64,000 nt of DNA from Blastomyces gilchristii SLH14081 (lineage: Eukaryota > Ascomycota > Eurotiomycetes > Onygenales > Ajellomycetaceae), in contig NW_003101659.1 of NCBI RefSeq assembly GCF_000003855.2, forward strand, positions 89,475-153,474, in the 5' to 3' direction. Positions 21,529 through 34,114 of the stretch are shown piece after piece (the stretch's first letter is position 1; each line of letters starts with the position of its first letter). The notes below the pieces were generated by a model. The model saw nothing but the letters and a program-made list of their open reading frames with translations, ran no database searches and was not told where the DNA came from. The position numbers were made by a program, and so were the translations under genes.

Positions 21529-23392
21529 ATGTCTACGGAGGCCAGTAAGTATGCTCTATACTAAAACCAGTATACATTGCATCCAGTTGCTGAGATATAT
21601 AACTATCAACATTAGCTCCTCCAAAATTCCCCTTCTCTCGCCCATCTGGAGCTATTCCCCCACTGGAATATGCGAAGCTGAGAGCCACGAACCCCATTTC
21701 TAGAGTTACTCTTTGGGATAACAGTCAACCATGGCTTGTAGTCAAGTACAAGGATATCTGCAGCGTTCTTACGGACCAGCGCCTGTCAAAGGTATGGGCC
21801 ATCAGCTCTCTTTTGGATCAGAGGAACGTAGGAGTGTCTAATAACATCGGTTCCCTACCGTTTTGCAGGAACGAACACGCGCTGGGTTCCCAGAAATGAA
21901 TGCTGGAGGGAAAGAGGCTGCTAAAAACCGCCCAACATTTGTAGATATGGACCCTCCAGACCACGGGCGTCAGAGGTACTAAACTGCAGTCTCCTTGGGG
22001 GGTGAAGCATGTTTCATGAGGCTTACTGACACACTTCATATAGGAGCATGGTTGCTTCACTTTTCACCAGGGAGCATGCTGAGACGATTCGGCCACATAT
22101 CCAAGCCACGGCTGACACTCTTCTCGATGAAATGATAAAGAAGGGTTGTGAGAAGCCTGTAGATTTGGTCCCAAATTTTGCTCTACCGCTACCATCATAC
22201 GTTAGTTTCTGCTTCTTAAAGCTAAGTCTTTTGACGAATTTGGATACTGACGTCTATACTACATAAATAGATAATATATGGGATGCTGGGTGTGCCGAAA
22301 GAAGATCTCGAATATCTCACCCAATGTAACGCCGTCCGTAGCAATGGAAGTTCCACCGCTGCAGCTGCATCTAATGCTAATAAGTGAGTTCTGCCTTTGT
22401 TGGTGTCTGATTGTCAAGCTTGCTGACTAGATTTCGAATGGCGATAGAGAGCTTCTGGACTACATCGGCAACTTGACTGATAAACGGCTTGAAAACCCAG
22501 GACAGGACATGATTAGCAAGCTTGTCGTGGAACAGGTAATGTTCTAATCTTCTATTTCCCTGGATGTGTAAAAAATAAAAATAAAATACAGTACTAACCA
22601 CGATCCCTATAATCACAGCTCAAACCTGGCCACATTGACCGATTGGATGCCATACAAATCGCCTTTTTGATGCTTGTTGCCGGAAATGCCACTCTGGTGA
22701 ACATGATATCGCTTGTACGTTTTTATAACCCGGTACTATTACGTGAGAATTGCCGTTTGCTAATGAACTTTCAGGGCGTCGTCACTCTTCTCCAACATCC
22801 CGAGCAATTGGCAGACCTCAAAGCCAATCCATCTCTCGCGCCCAAATTTGTTGAAGAACTCTGCCGCTTCCACACGGCATCAGCGATGGCCACGAGGCGG
22901 GTTGCGAAGGAGGACATCATGCTTGGCGGTCATGTACGTTGTAGCATCTTTGTATCCAATCTCTGACAACTGGGTGCCTTTCCCAAATGCTAACGTGTAT
23001 GGTTCCCTACAGCTCATCAAAGCAGGCGAGGGAATAATTGCTGCCACCCAATCCGGCAACCGAGATGAAGATGTCTTCCCAGACCCAGATGTCTTCAATA
23101 TGCACCGCCAGCGCGGTTCTGAGCTAGCTCTAGGTTACGGATACGGTGAACATGTGTGTGTCGCTGAGGGACTGGCTCGAACTGAGCTTGAAGTTGTTTT
23201 CTGTAAGTCATTTTGGAATAGATCCTCGTCCTCCACTTAATTCGCGTCTACGTATTACTAACATATAAACACAAAACAGCAACGCTATTCCAACGACTAC
23301 CAAACTTGAAGCTTGGGATCCCACTATCTGAGGTCAAGTATTCTCCACCAGATGGTGATGTTGGCATCACGGAGCTGCCTGTGGTTTGGTAA
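21529..23392 (+). CDS. Cytochrome P450 nitric oxide reductase (P450nor, CYP55)
   Basis: Reduces 2 NO to N2O using NAD(P)H directly, without a redox partner; part of fungal denitrification and NO detoxification. Ten exons: 21529-21544, 21616-21791, 21869-21975, 22044-22200, 22271-22383, 22448-22535, 22619-22714, 22775-22933, 23013-23202, 23280-23392, giving 404 aa, one residue from the Fusarium enzyme (403). The protein follows P450nor throughout: KFPFSRPSG near the start, [19 protein letters not shown] with the I-helix Thr at about 244, HTASA with the proton-relay Ser at about 287, and the haem loop GYGYGEHVC with Cys353. There is no presequence, so the form is probably cytosolic. The first exon is only 16 bp; its acceptor restores the T-P-P-K frame. 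All catalytic residues are present. Confidence 0.94.
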
Positions 23393-23746
23393 AGAGGTTT
23401 TACGTTACTAACCGCTTACTTCCTTCAACTCCCTCCCAACTCAGGGTTCCCAAACTCCACTCTTTTCTACATCATTATTTAGATAAAAAGGAAAACTTTC
23501 CAAAATTTCCCTAAAAAAGGCGGGTTATTAGAGCCGAAGCAATAATAGAATTGCTCTAGATTAGACATTTTAATGGACATCCTTTATTTATTTACTACTT
23601 TTGCTAAACAAATTCGATCGACATATTGAGCGGCTCAAACTTAAACCAGCTAACTAGCTGTCTGGAGGACTACTGTTCCTCGACGCGAAGGATCATTGAA
23701 CAATACGACTCGACGCTGGTCGGGCGACAATGCAATACGAATCAAA
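23393..23746. other. Convergent 3' intergenic spacer
   Basis: About 350 bp between the stop codons of the P450nor gene and the convergent NmrA-like gene. It is AT-rich near 23470-23600, which suits two facing 3' UTRs. No gene is seen. Confidence 0.5.
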
Positions 23747-24925
23747 TCACCACCATTTTGACAAAAATTCTTCCAGAGATTCAATTTTTTCATCTGGAAA
23801 AACGGTCTTGATATCTACCCCCTGCGTAGTTTTGTCGTCCCACCAAAAGTCTCCCTCGAGGATACAAACGGGTGTGGTCCAAATGAATGTTCCCATCATA
23901 TCATTCGCTTTCTCTGCCTCCTTTATTCTGCTTTCCATATCTGCGATTGATATGCGCTCGATTTCGAATGGTTTTCCTAATTCGATTTTCGTGAATATAC
24001 GATATATAAAAGCTTCTCTTTAAAAGGGTGGTAGTGGGCCCAAGGATTCAGGATTCTCAAATTCAAACCTGTCATACATACCTCTGACCTTCTCACAAAT
24101 CCCAATAAGCTCCTTGCAAGTAAGATTCTCCCCGGACATCATAAACTGATCTGGCCACTCCTCCAGCTCCAAAGCCTTCGCCACGAACTTCCCAACATCA
24201 TCAACCTCGGTAAACCGCATCCTCTTCTCCTCCATCCCATCCACAAGTTGCGCGCGACAATTCTTCAGATCAACCACCATATCAAACCCAATCGGCTCGA
24301 GCGATTCACTGCTCATATGCCTCTTCCCATCCTCAGTCATCGGCGAGTAATAATCATAGAAGATCCCCGGCGTGAATAGCGTGCACTGGATCTTCTCCCG
24401 AACCGCTGGCGAGGCAAGGTGGGATAATACTTTCCGCTTCGCAGCCAAATAAGGGTAGCGGTCTTTGCGGGTGTGTGGATCGAGTTCGAACTCTGAAGGC
24501 ACGAACCGGCGAATGCCTGCTGCAATGCATGCGTCGACTAATCTAATCTGGCCCTCCGCGAATGATTTGTCGTCGAAGCTTGCTGCGGTTGATATACATG
24601 TATCGATACCGCGGAGCGCCTCCGTCAGTGAGGACTTGTCACTGTAGTCGACTTTACGCCATGTGATGCGCGGGTCATTAGAGCGCTGAAACGTCAACTC
24701 GTTAGCGACAATGATATTGTAGCAGCTACTGTAGAGCACTGAGGACATGGAAGAACATGGCTATATGGGGTCTTGCAAAATAGAGAGAATATGCATTTCT
24801 CATTTGGAAAAATTACTGACGGGCTCTCCTCTTGTCAAGACGGTCACAGAATGTTTCCCTGTTGCGAGAATTCCGCGCAGAATATGGTGCCCGAGAGCAC
24901 CGACACCCGCGATGGCTACTTGCAT
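23747..24925 (-). CDS. NmrA-like / isoflavone-reductase-like NAD(P)-binding protein
   Basis: Three exons on the minus strand: 24821-24925, 24082-24685, 23747-24015, giving 325 aa, a normal size for the family. The start MQVAIAGVGALGHH holds the dinucleotide motif GxGxxG at residues 7-12. RRFVPSEFELD is the typical motif after the fifth strand. The C-terminal exon ends in ESLEEFLSKWW. Introns were placed by GT-AG sites and frame: GTCAGT...TTTCAG and GTATGT...AAAGAG. Members are NADPH-dependent reductases of phenolics or redox-sensing regulators; which applies here is unknown. It runs towards P450nor and lies 470 bp downstream of the MFS gene on the same strand. Confidence 0.85.
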
Positions 24926-25393
24926 CGTGGAGTTTGGCTTGTCACGCTACTCTGCTTTCTTACGATGGTTTGGAAATGAGTATTCTTCTTGCGGGTTTCT
25001 GAATGGCGGCTCGGCTCATCTATCAGGAGTTGAGGCCTGCTTCATCAATGGGGTTTTCAGGATGACTCATTTGCATGCGGAATACGAGGGGATTTCTCGA
25101 ACTAAAAAAAGAAAAAAGAAAGAAAATTGAGGATTGTCGCCCAGATCGCGCACGAGTGTTCCGTACGTACCGCGGAGTATAAGATGAAATTGGTCAATGA
25201 GGATATCTACGATCACGCAAGAAATCAATTTCCTCGAGGCTTGAGTTCAAAGTGTACAGCTACAAAGAAAAAAAGGATGCAATGCAGCAGGTTAGAGATA
25301 TACCGTGCTGAAAGAAAGGACGCCATATTACAACTAATAACTCGAAAACCGGAAGACAAGCTCCAGTAAGCTCTCCAGATTTGTCATGACTTG

Positions 25394-27458
25394 TCATTTT
25401 TTAGAATGACCACTTGATGCCCAACGGCTCTTTGCCCGGAGCTGTGCTCCATATCTATAAAACAAATACCTAGCTAGATGTTAGGACGATGTAGGATCCA
25501 ACACAAGGGAGATCCCTAACTGTTACTCACGGGAATGGCATCATCGCAACAGTGAAAAACCCAAGAAGCGATGTTGCCCATTGATATCCCAGCTTTTCGT
25601 ATACTATTTTTTTTTTTTTTTTTTTGGCGTGCAGAAGTTAGCCGCGCCGCGGGGCAAACGACTGGTTGTCGAAACTATTGGAACTTACATCGAACACCAA
25701 ATATAGGAAAGGCGGCTGCAAAGATGCTTCTTAAGATCAAGTTCGCACCCATAGCACTTGCCGAATATAGTGGATATGCATGTACAAGAAAGGTCAGAAT
25801 CCCATTGTACGAGAGGACGACGCTGGTGAATTTCATTAGTGCCGCCCAAAATCTCCAGCCAGTTAGATCTGACGTACCCAGCGCTGAAGAAGCCACTGCC
25901 GATAATTGGGACAATCCAGTGAATGGATTTATATGTCGTCCAGCCGAACCAGAACATACCAAGAGGAAGCAAAATCGAAGACGCAATTGCAGGGGGTAGT
26001 CTGTATTCTGGCTCACTCTCCCCTGGCTCTCCTCCGTTCGCCTCCCTTTGACGCACAAGTCGCCGATAGTTCCAGTTCCATAATGGATGCGTAGCAAAGG
26101 AAGTTATGGTTCCGAAAAGTAAACCGAGAAACGATAGGCCAACTTGATATAGTTCGAAATCGTAATTATGGGTAAAAACAGCATAGAAAGCACCAAGGAA
26201 GAGGTAGAGAATTCCAAGGGCTACGGATGTATAAACACAAAGACATGTTATCATTGGCTCGAGGAATAGCAATTGCAGCGGCCGCGCAAACGACCACATC
26301 ACCTCCGTTGCGATTGATTTATCAGTCTTTTCGATCCAGGCATAATAAGCTCGACCAGTCTCCCTGCGTAATCTCTGTGCCTTGTGGCGTAACAGAACGG
26401 GATGGTATGTTTCAGGCATAAGAAAGACCATGCAAATCAGCAGGGAAGCGCTCCAGATTATGACGACGTAGAATGACCATCTCCTTCGCATCGTAATCAA
26501 GTAATATAGCGAGTTAGCCTTGTGCTGCCTTCGTCCGGTTGATATCACAATTGAGTTCACATACCAGGAGGTGTATTGGTTAATAAATCCTCCAACTAGC
26601 GGCCCAATGATGGGGCCCATGAATGGAATAGCAGTATAAACCATCATTGGTCGCTGCAAATCATCCTGAGAGAAAAGATCTCCGATCGACCCTCCAGCAA
26701 CTGACATAAATGCACTGCTCGAGAATCCACTAAAGAAGCGCGATATAAGCATTGTTTGGATGTTTTGGGCAGCCGCGCACGGGATTAGCCATAGAATGAA
26801 AAGTACCATGGCGACTAGGTATACGGGACGGCGGCCATAAAACTACAACTCGTTAGTGTGATTGTGACTAGATACTTTGTCCGTGAAAAATGATTAGGTT
26901 ATGAACCGAGGGACTTACTTCGGATAAAGGAGCAAGAAACAGAGGGCCAACTCCAAGGCCCAATATGAAGAGAGACAGGCCAAGAGTTGCAACGAGCGTT
27001 GAGCAGTTGAATTCCACTGTGATCTGATCATATGTCATCGTGTATAGCGCGGAGGTGAAAATCCTATGCTTCGTTAAATTCAAGGTCATTTCGTAATATT
27101 TCCTTCCATATATATGATTGTTTGCTTACGTGCACAAGGAACAGAGAGTTATGATGGTAACCATAGACCATCGCAGGATCAGAGAAAAATTTCGCGGGTC
27201 CGCTGGATCATCTGGGCCGTCCCAGCGGACCTCAAGATCCTCATCCTCTCCATTTTCAGGGCTGGGAGTGGTTGGTAAAACAAGAACTTCCCATGTATCC
27301 TCTTCGCCCAGCATTTGCGTCCGGCCATTGTGTTGATATTGTGTATTGGCGTGGGTTGAATTCCTCTTCGAATAGCACGCGCTGCCCCGACTATTCGCAC
27401 TCATAATCACAACCCCATCACTTAGAGGTCTACGAGGCCGTTCTCCGCTGGTCAGCAT
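25394..27458 (-). CDS. MFS transporter, drug:H+ antiporter-1 (DHA1) type
   Basis: Seven exons on the minus strand: 27130-27458, 26919-27063, 26565-26842, 25878-26483, 25689-25822, 25531-25603, 25394-25454, giving 541 aa. After a roughly 90-residue cytosolic N-terminus with the WDGPDDPADPRNFS box come 12 predicted membrane segments. Motif A-like LSEFYGRRPVYL joins TM2 and TM3. GSIGDLF and GPLVGGFINQYTSWRWSFY (motif C region) follow, and the protein ends RAKSRWASSGHSKK, as is common in the TPO1/FLU1 group. It should export drugs, polyamines or metabolites across the plasma membrane. The start at 27458 is the first ATG; an internal ATG about 19 codons later is possible. The intron before exon 6 carries a long homopolymer run just upstream of its acceptor. 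Confidence 0.88.
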
Positions 27459-28497
27459 ATCAATGCGGGAGAAGAAGAAAGGACTCAAATGCGAATTGAA
27501 AAAAATGGCTGCACTCTTCTGTAGCCAAATATTTGAAGCTTCACGCCAGTAGATATTTCGTAGAATAAATCTGCATTTTCGAGTTAGAATATCAACTACC
27601 TATAGACATCATGTGTGGATATGGGATCTTACTTGCACCGAGTAAAAACAAGTGAGACGAAAATCGCCATAATTTATTTTCCCCAAGAATATTAGCTAGG
27701 GCAGATGAAAGGATATCAGAGTCGTTTATAAAGACAAGCGTAACTCCTAATAAGATTTGCCGTCATCTTTGCCCGAATGCGACTATAGTGAGAACTTTAG
27801 GGTTAGATATGAATGCGCCTTTCAGATATCAGGCTGATCGCGTCTACTGTGCGAAGATAATGCACTATCCCAACAAACTATGACGCTGTCCTCCAAATCC
27901 TACATCGCACACAAGAGCCATCTAGCTGCTATCCTCGTCGTACCCGAACGCGCCTAGTTCGCTCGCCTCAAGGCCTTTTATTAGTATCCGAAAACATCTT
28001 CGTTCACGAAGCCGATGCAATGTCTGAATGGAAGGGCCCATTATTTTACTATCGATGCACTGTTCTTCCTGGAAAACTGAGGATTGTATCAAATTTCAGC
28101 TCTTGCGTTTGTGCTCCGTATGTTCCCAGCGAAATGCGTCTTGGGAGATTTCCAAGCCACTGAAAGCACCAGTCGACTATTTTCATGTCTCACAGACATA
28201 ATTAATAACAGCCGGAATCCGAAGAATTGTTTTCCAATGCCTGAAGCGAATTGGCTAGAAGAAGCCTGCTCGTAGGGCGAAGGCTTGACAGGGGTGCTTC
28301 GGCCTTTAACCCGATTTAGATAAGCTTAAACATAAAGTTTACAACCTTAATTTATCGCAAGCTTCCTCCTGCTGCTTGCCCACTTGCCCTGGCATCAATA
28401 GTGTTCCAAGCTTGCGTATTCCACAATCTGCCTAGCCCGTTTAAATTTCCCGTTAGTTTATTTTGAGCTTGCAATTCGTTCAAATAACGAGATCACC
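27459..28497. promoter_or_regulatory. Divergent upstream region of the MFS and DUF7719-like genes
   Basis: One kilobase between two divergent start codons, so it should hold both promoters. I see no coding motif in the short frames here and no clear repeats. Confidence 0.4.
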
Positions 28498-29379
28498 ATG
28501 CCGCCTCGAAACCGGAAAGAACGTCGAGCAGCCCAAGCTTCATCCGCAGCCGGCGATGACGGCTTTGACCCTGCGTCAATCCCCCTCCGCCACCCTCCGA
28601 CAAATAACCCCTCCCAAAAACCAAAGGCCAAAACACTCTACGAGCTCGCAGCTGAAAGAGAAGCGGAGCTAGGACGATCCAGGTCAAAGACCAGCCTCGA
28701 GCCACCACCAGGCACAGAATTCGTAACTATTTCGCCCGAGGGAGAAATAGTCCGAGCCAAAGACTCTAAATCAACCACAAACAATCCACACAGCAATCCA
28801 TCTTCTGCGGACGACGAAGTCGATGCTGATGAACCAATTCCCCCGCTCCCAGACACGATACTTCTCTCTCTGCCCCTCTCCGTTCTCCACCTTACACTAT
28901 CATTTCTCGCCGCGCATCAGTATGCCCAAGACATCCCCCTCCGACAACTCATCCAGAACACGATATTTGTAGCATTCCCTGTTCTCACTTTCGTCATCCA
29001 TCTTGCTCATGGCCATATTATTTCGTTCGACAGATTCACTTTCAGTGGCAAATCAGGCAAACAGCGGGACGAAAAGGACCAGAAAACGGGACCTGAGGAC
29101 TCTGCAAGTAATAGCAAATCCTTGCTTGTAAGGGCCATTACATATTTCCTACCCCCTTCGGCAAAGTCCATGGTATTCCTTCCCATAGCCTTATTTTTCG
29201 GTGGGCGGTTAATATCTATGACGAATGAAGCGTCCTATTATGCTGTGATGAAAAAGACACCTTCTATCGGTACACTATGGGTTTGGGCGGTGCTGGAGCT
29301 TCCCTTAGTGCCAGCTATTTTTGGAGTTTTGGGCCCAATCGGCTGGGCTGTTCTATATAAAGGATACGGGATTATCTGA
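28498..29379 (+). CDS. Fungal four-TM membrane protein (DUF7719-like)
   Basis: A 293-aa single-exon protein. The basic N-terminus MPPRNRKERRAAQ is followed by a disordered Ser/Pro/Asp-rich region to about residue 115. Four hydrophobic segments follow: about 118-139, 149-172, 219-237 and 255-285. This layout matches a conserved ascomycete family of unknown function that I recall as DUF7719. No catalytic motif is visible. The start is supported by the good context ACCATGCC. The membrane (ER or other) cannot be told. Confidence 0.75.
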   Translation: MPPRNRKERRAAQASSAAGDDGFDPASIPLRHPPTNNPSQKPKAKTLYELAAEREAELGRSRSKTSLEPPPGTEFVTISPEGEIVRAKDSKSTTNNPHSNPSSADDEVDADEPIPPLPDTILLSLPLSVLHLTLSFLAAHQYAQDIPLRQLIQNTIFVAFPVLTFVIHLAHGHIISFDRFTFSGKSGKQRDEKDQKTGPEDSASNSKSLLVRAITYFLPPSAKSMVFLPIALFFGGRLISMTNEASYYAVMKKTPSIGTLWVWAVLELPLVPAIFGVLGPIGWAVLYKGYGII

Positions 29380-31371
29380 GCTGTTTTTGAACACGAACAG
29401 CGAAGCGGCGTGGGATGTTATTTCCTACGTTAAATAACTATGTCTTAGGCAGGGCTATAATCACTTTCCGGCTTGTTCCCGTTTCATTGCATTATGCGAG
29501 CTCGGAGAGCACTGATCGGAAGTGGAATGTGGAATGTGTGTGTGGTACTGTACTTCCGATTTTGATACTGGATGGCACAGGAGGTATGCAGGGACATAGA
29601 CACAGCTCTCACTCCTGTGTATTGAGCTCGAGGGTACAATGGGGAAAAAAAACAGTCAAGCACGAAATACCGAAAACTATAGCTACGACAGCCTTATGGA
29701 ATTGATAGGGAAACCTAATTCAATAATCACTTCTAAAAATGAGAGACATATTGTCCATCAATATAGGTCCCAAGATAAAATTTCCCGGGCTGGCCGTATG
29801 CGGGCCAATACTCATTATTGTTTGGCTCATGTGTTCCTAGGTAGTTGATACGCTCAATCCGATTTTGGCAACTAGCGGCTAATGCAAGCTACACCAAGCT
29901 GCATGTTCAATTTTATGCTCTCCGTTTCTGTGGGCTTCTCTAGGATTTCCACAGATGCCGTTGCCACCTTGGAACATAAAAATTACAAGAAGGACAATGT
30001 TTGAGCTCATTTGAATCTATTTCAATCGGCGCCCCACCAAGGTGGCAAAATCAACCTCCAGATGATGCAACTACCCGTCGTCGCTGCTTGGCCGCATGTG
30101 CTTGGTATTCGAGCCATGAATGGACTGCCTCGACCAAGCAAGATAGCCCTAGAGCAAATTTGACATGTTAGTAGGTGGTGATGGTAAGTTTGCGTTGGAG
30201 TTAGTCTCTCTTTCTTTGCTGTTTGAGTTAGTTTATGGGAGATCTGCGTTCTTTTCTACTATTATTACACTTTTGTGCATTTTAATATTCCAATATGTTG
30301 ACGCTGGAGAGGTACGATTGTCCGTTTAAGTCTATGGCCTGGAAGAGCCTCTCCCCTTACATTTCACCTGTCTATCTGTTAGCTCTTTGGTTTACAACTA
30401 GTAGGGTACAGGGAATGTTCAGCCTGCGAATCAACTAGAGTAGAGTAATTATTTTATGGTAGAGCAAAACTGGCAACCTGTTAAGATACTTCGGGTCTAC
30501 ATTAGGGATGACTTAACAATGCAAGCAGAGTCAAAAGATCCCGAAAAATACAATAATTAAAAAAAACAAGAAAAGCAAAGCAAAGAGATATCTGAAGATT
30601 TCTTTAATATGATTTAATTCCTAACTTGCTTTCATCCTCCACGGGAAATAACTATTTAACTACACAACGATTTTCCAAATCCGAGTAATTTTCCAAATCC
30701 GAGTAACTGCTTCGTTTCTTTGCTTCCCACTCATGCTTTCGATCCATTTCCCCATTACTGTCGGCCAGGTCATACAGAACCAAAGATAAATAAGGGGAAC
30801 CAGACGGTACCAAGGGACACAAAGGAGAACATAGTAATAAACGTAAAACTAACAATAAACATTGAAACTATTCGGAAAACGTATGGGGAATCAGGTGAAT
30901 AGATATCAAATAAACGACTCTAGTAACAAACTATTTCCAAGGACAATCATTAAACGGAATCGAGGAGCAAGTAACCATCGGAGAAAAGAAAGATGAAAAG
31001 AAATTAATAACCGTACAGATCCCATATGTCCAACTCCAATGCTGTTTAACTTTTGTTTTAAAACAAGTAATCAGAGAATAATACTCAGCGAGGAAAATTA
31101 AGATAAAATAGAGGAATTAGTGATACGCGTGAAACATATCATGAAGAAGTACTCGAATAAAAACCACTTATGAGAATCGTAACGCGTTTTTCTCAGCAGG
31201 GTGCTCGAGAAAGGGGACATAATAACGGGCGCTAGGCGAAAGAAAATTGGAATATTTAGGTTGATATGGGTAAGGGCAAACATTTGAACGTTCGAATGTT
31301 AAAAGGTCAGGCGAAATCAGTAAAAAGCGCCAACCATGAGGCAAAATACCGATGCGGGAATATTTTTGCCA
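29380..31371. other. Intergenic region, no gene recognised
   Basis: Two kilobases of AT-leaning DNA between the membrane protein and the 3' end of the arrestin gene. Frames such as 29415-29705 and 30652-30855 (-) are short and have no motif. A direct repeat of TTTTCCAAATCCGAGTAA occurs twice in a row at about 30670-30706. No tRNA B-box was noticed. Confidence 0.45.
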
Positions 31372-32994
31372 TCACTGCAACAGACCTTCAGCGATATCAG
31401 CGGCCGACGAGTGAGAGTGACGGGAATCTTGTGTTGGCGTGTTCAATTGCGGCTCTGTTTCCAGATCATCTACCGTTAGACGGTGCCCCGATTCCCGCTG
31501 TGGGGCTTGTTGGGAGGCTTCACTGGAGTTCCCTTGATGGTGTGGAGAGTCATCGAAAGCATTCATTTGCTCAAGCTCCTCGTAATCCGGTAGAGGAAGG
31601 GGTGAGCCAGTGTAGTCTTCTATGCTACTGGAGGCTCTATCGGGCATGACATACCCTGGTGGACTGTCAGGGACATCATCATACACGGGTGGCATCTCCT
31701 CATCCCAACTTATTCCCAAGCCACCACGTTCTGTGACATGCAGTGGAAACACCATACGCAAGACTCGGGCTGCGCCAGTTGGGGTGAGGAATTTGGCGTT
31801 GTTTTCAGGGCAATATTCCTCTGAAACAATTTGCTCCATAACAAGATCGTGTCTGACCTCCAAACCTCCCTCAGGGGTAGGCGAAAGGTGACATAACGGG
31901 TTCGCGCCTGGTCTGATGTTGGCTTCGAACTCGATGTGTATTTCCCCACCAACAGTATCGAAATCGCTCTTCCATCCGGATCTCTGCTCACCATGACCGA
32001 TTATACGTGTCGATTGGTGTAAAATTCCTTTTCCCTCAGTCACTTTGTGAAGGTGTTTAGGGCAAACATGGGAGATGATACTCTGATGCTCTTCGATCCG
32101 CCACATTGTCTTCCGTAAACGCCATCTAATGCGGCCCCCTTCCTTTCTCTCCACAACGCCACAGAGGGTTAACTGAATGGGGAAATTTCCAATTGGGTGA
32201 ACTACGGATGGTAGGGTAGCCCGTCCCACGAGGTTGGTTGGAGGAAAGATTCGCATTGAATATTTATCGGGTCCAGGCATGACCGCTCGCTTTATTTTGA
32301 TGGGTCTGTTGAGACAGAGTTCCTTCCCAGATGTAGTCACGGCGCATGCAGTTAAGTTATATGAAACCGCACCTAGTGACCCTTGGGTTGTTGGTTGCAA
32401 GTTGCCAGCAAACAAGTAGCTAAATGGATAATCATGAATGCCGCTTTTGAGGTGGGCAGGCTCTGTCAAGAATTCCCAGCTGGTCAACTCCTCAGTTTGA
32501 TATTTGCAAGCTGAACAATCTCTCGAAACGGGTTTTTTCGTAGAGACTTTTCGGGTCAAACACATCCGCAGTGCCTTAAGGGTGATTTGGCCTGGTACAT
32601 CCGAGACTGAGAGCAAAAGACGACCTGACATCAATGCGCCAGTAGAGCGACTGGGGGGACCGTATAGAACCAATGGGGGGGACTCGATGGTAATATCCAA
32701 GTTGGCGGGAGGTAAGCGGTTATCCGATGATTTATCCCCAGAGCGCAAATGGATCAAATTCCGCCTCTTCTCCTGATGTCCCCAATGGCGATACGGGTGG
32801 ATCAAATGGTCCATTGAGAACGAAAGACGACGCTCTGGACTATCTGTTATGGAGGCTGTGCTCCTTTGGGAAGATGACGATGAGGTAGATCTGATAGTAT
32901 CGTGATCGCTGCGCTCGGGAAGTAGATAGGAGGAAGCGGACGTCGGGAACCCGGACGACGACCGCACAAAGCTGGAGATGAGCCTTCCTGGCAT
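31372..32994 (-). CDS. Arrestin-domain trafficking adaptor (LDB19/ART1-like)
   Basis: A 540-aa intronless protein. After a Ser-rich N-terminus, DITIESPPLVLYGPPSRSTGALMSGRLLL is recognised in part as the N-terminal arrestin-like fold of the fungal LDB19/ART1 family. The arrestin C-domain continues to about residue 420. PY motifs PPVY and PPGY lie at about 432-446 and would bind WW domains of a Rsp5/HulA-type ubiquitin ligase. Such adaptors direct ubiquitination and endocytosis of plasma-membrane permeases. The tail is acidic and Gln/Ser-rich. The start is the first ATG. Target transporters cannot be deduced. Confidence 0.85.
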   Translation of the reverse strand: MPGRLISSFVRSSSGFPTSASSYLLPERSDHDTIRSTSSSSSQRSTASITDSPERRLSFSMDHLIHPYRHWGHQEKRRNLIHLRSGDKSSDNRLPPANLDITIESPPLVLYGPPSRSTGALMSGRLLLSVSDVPGQITLKALRMCLTRKVSTKKPVSRDCSACKYQTEELTSWEFLTEPAHLKSGIHDYPFSYLFAGNLQPTTQGSLGAVSYNLTACAVTTSGKELCLNRPIKIKRAVMPGPDKYSMRIFPPTNLVGRATLPSVVHPIGNFPIQLTLCGVVERKEGGRIRWRLRKTMWRIEEHQSIISHVCPKHLHKVTEGKGILHQSTRIIGHGEQRSGWKSDFDTVGGEIHIEFEANIRPGANPLCHLSPTPEGGLEVRHDLVMEQIVSEEYCPENNAKFLTPTGAARVLRMVFPLHVTERGGLGISWDEEMPPVYDDVPDSPPGYVMPDRASSSIEDYTGSPLPLPDYEELEQMNAFDDSPHHQGNSSEASQQAPQRESGHRLTVDDLETEPQLNTPTQDSRHSHSSAADIAEGLLQ

Positions 32995-33128
32995 GGTGAC
33001 GGCTGGCCTATGTAGTTACGGGTAGTGATTGCCAATGCACCAGAGATATTGCAAAAAGCTAGAGTGGGTAGGAATGACGGCGCGGATGAAGCGGAGAGTG
33101 AATGAAGTATTATGCCCAAGCAGAGCAA

Positions 33129-33150
33129 GCAAAGCAAAGCAAAGCAAAGC
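33129..33150. repeat. (AAAGC)n microsatellite in the arrestin upstream region
   Basis: About four tandem AAAGC units about 135 bp upstream of the arrestin ATG on its non-coding side. A small length-variable tract. Confidence 0.8.
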
Positions 33151-34114
33151 AAGCAGCAGCCAGACAAAACTAAAAAGAGTGACTTGACTGACTGCTGCCT
33201 CTTCAATCCAACCTCACTTCTGGCGTATATTCTCGTTGCTTCTTCTGATTCTCTTCTTATAGTTCCGATTTCGTCCCCAAATTCGTCATTGGAAGCTTGC
33301 CCAGGTATTCTATACCAACCAAACAGGGTTCAACCCGATAATACTTTGAGTCTCAGTTCAATATCCCGACCACTGAAAGAAGAACGTCGATAACTCGAGG
33401 AAGGCAACCTGGGTGATATATATGCTGTCAAAACTGAGTATAGCAGCTCAGAAAAGTCAAGCTTCAAAGAACAAAAAAAGGGCAGAAAACTCGTATGGAA
33501 CCAATCCCGCCGCCGATGTATTTCGCCGTAACGGGCGAGTAAAATACCGACCAGTGGCAACAAAAGCGGGTATTGCTCGGTTTCCGCCCCGCCAGCTCGT
33601 TCTAGACTTTATTTCTTGGGATGAAATTTTTTATACTTTTTAGACGGATCGGCATCAGGTTAATCCACTCTCAACTCTCACGGCCCTATTGTTAGGTTGA
33701 CGGCTCAGGAGTCAGGGATCACACAGCCTATTATTATTAAGTATGGTTCCTCAGGTCTCTTATCTAACCCTTCCTCGTCCTCCTCCCTCCGCGTTCTGCA
33801 CGAATGGGATATATGGTTGGCATGGCAGCAAGGTTCTCGCGCCGCCTACTGAGGATAGTCCTACGAAAAGTATCCTAGTCTCCGCGGGCCGCGTGAGTGC
33901 GCGTTAGCAATTAAGAACAATATTAGAAAAATTATCCATAATACGAGAGGAGCTGCCGTCACCTGAACCTGGTGACCATCCCCGCCGCAGCAATCGTTGT
34001 TGATGAACTCTGCACGTCTTGCTGCCAAAGATGTCATGGCGCGCATCACGACGCAACCAATTAAGCTCTGACTCAGGCCAACCAGTGCGCGGCCTTGACG
34101 TGTCTAACGCCTCT

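Noticed and set aside
21529..27458. Secondary-metabolite gene cluster
   Set aside because: A P450, reductase and exporter are adjacent, but the P450 is an NO reductase and no PKS, NRPS, terpene synthase or cluster regulator is present.
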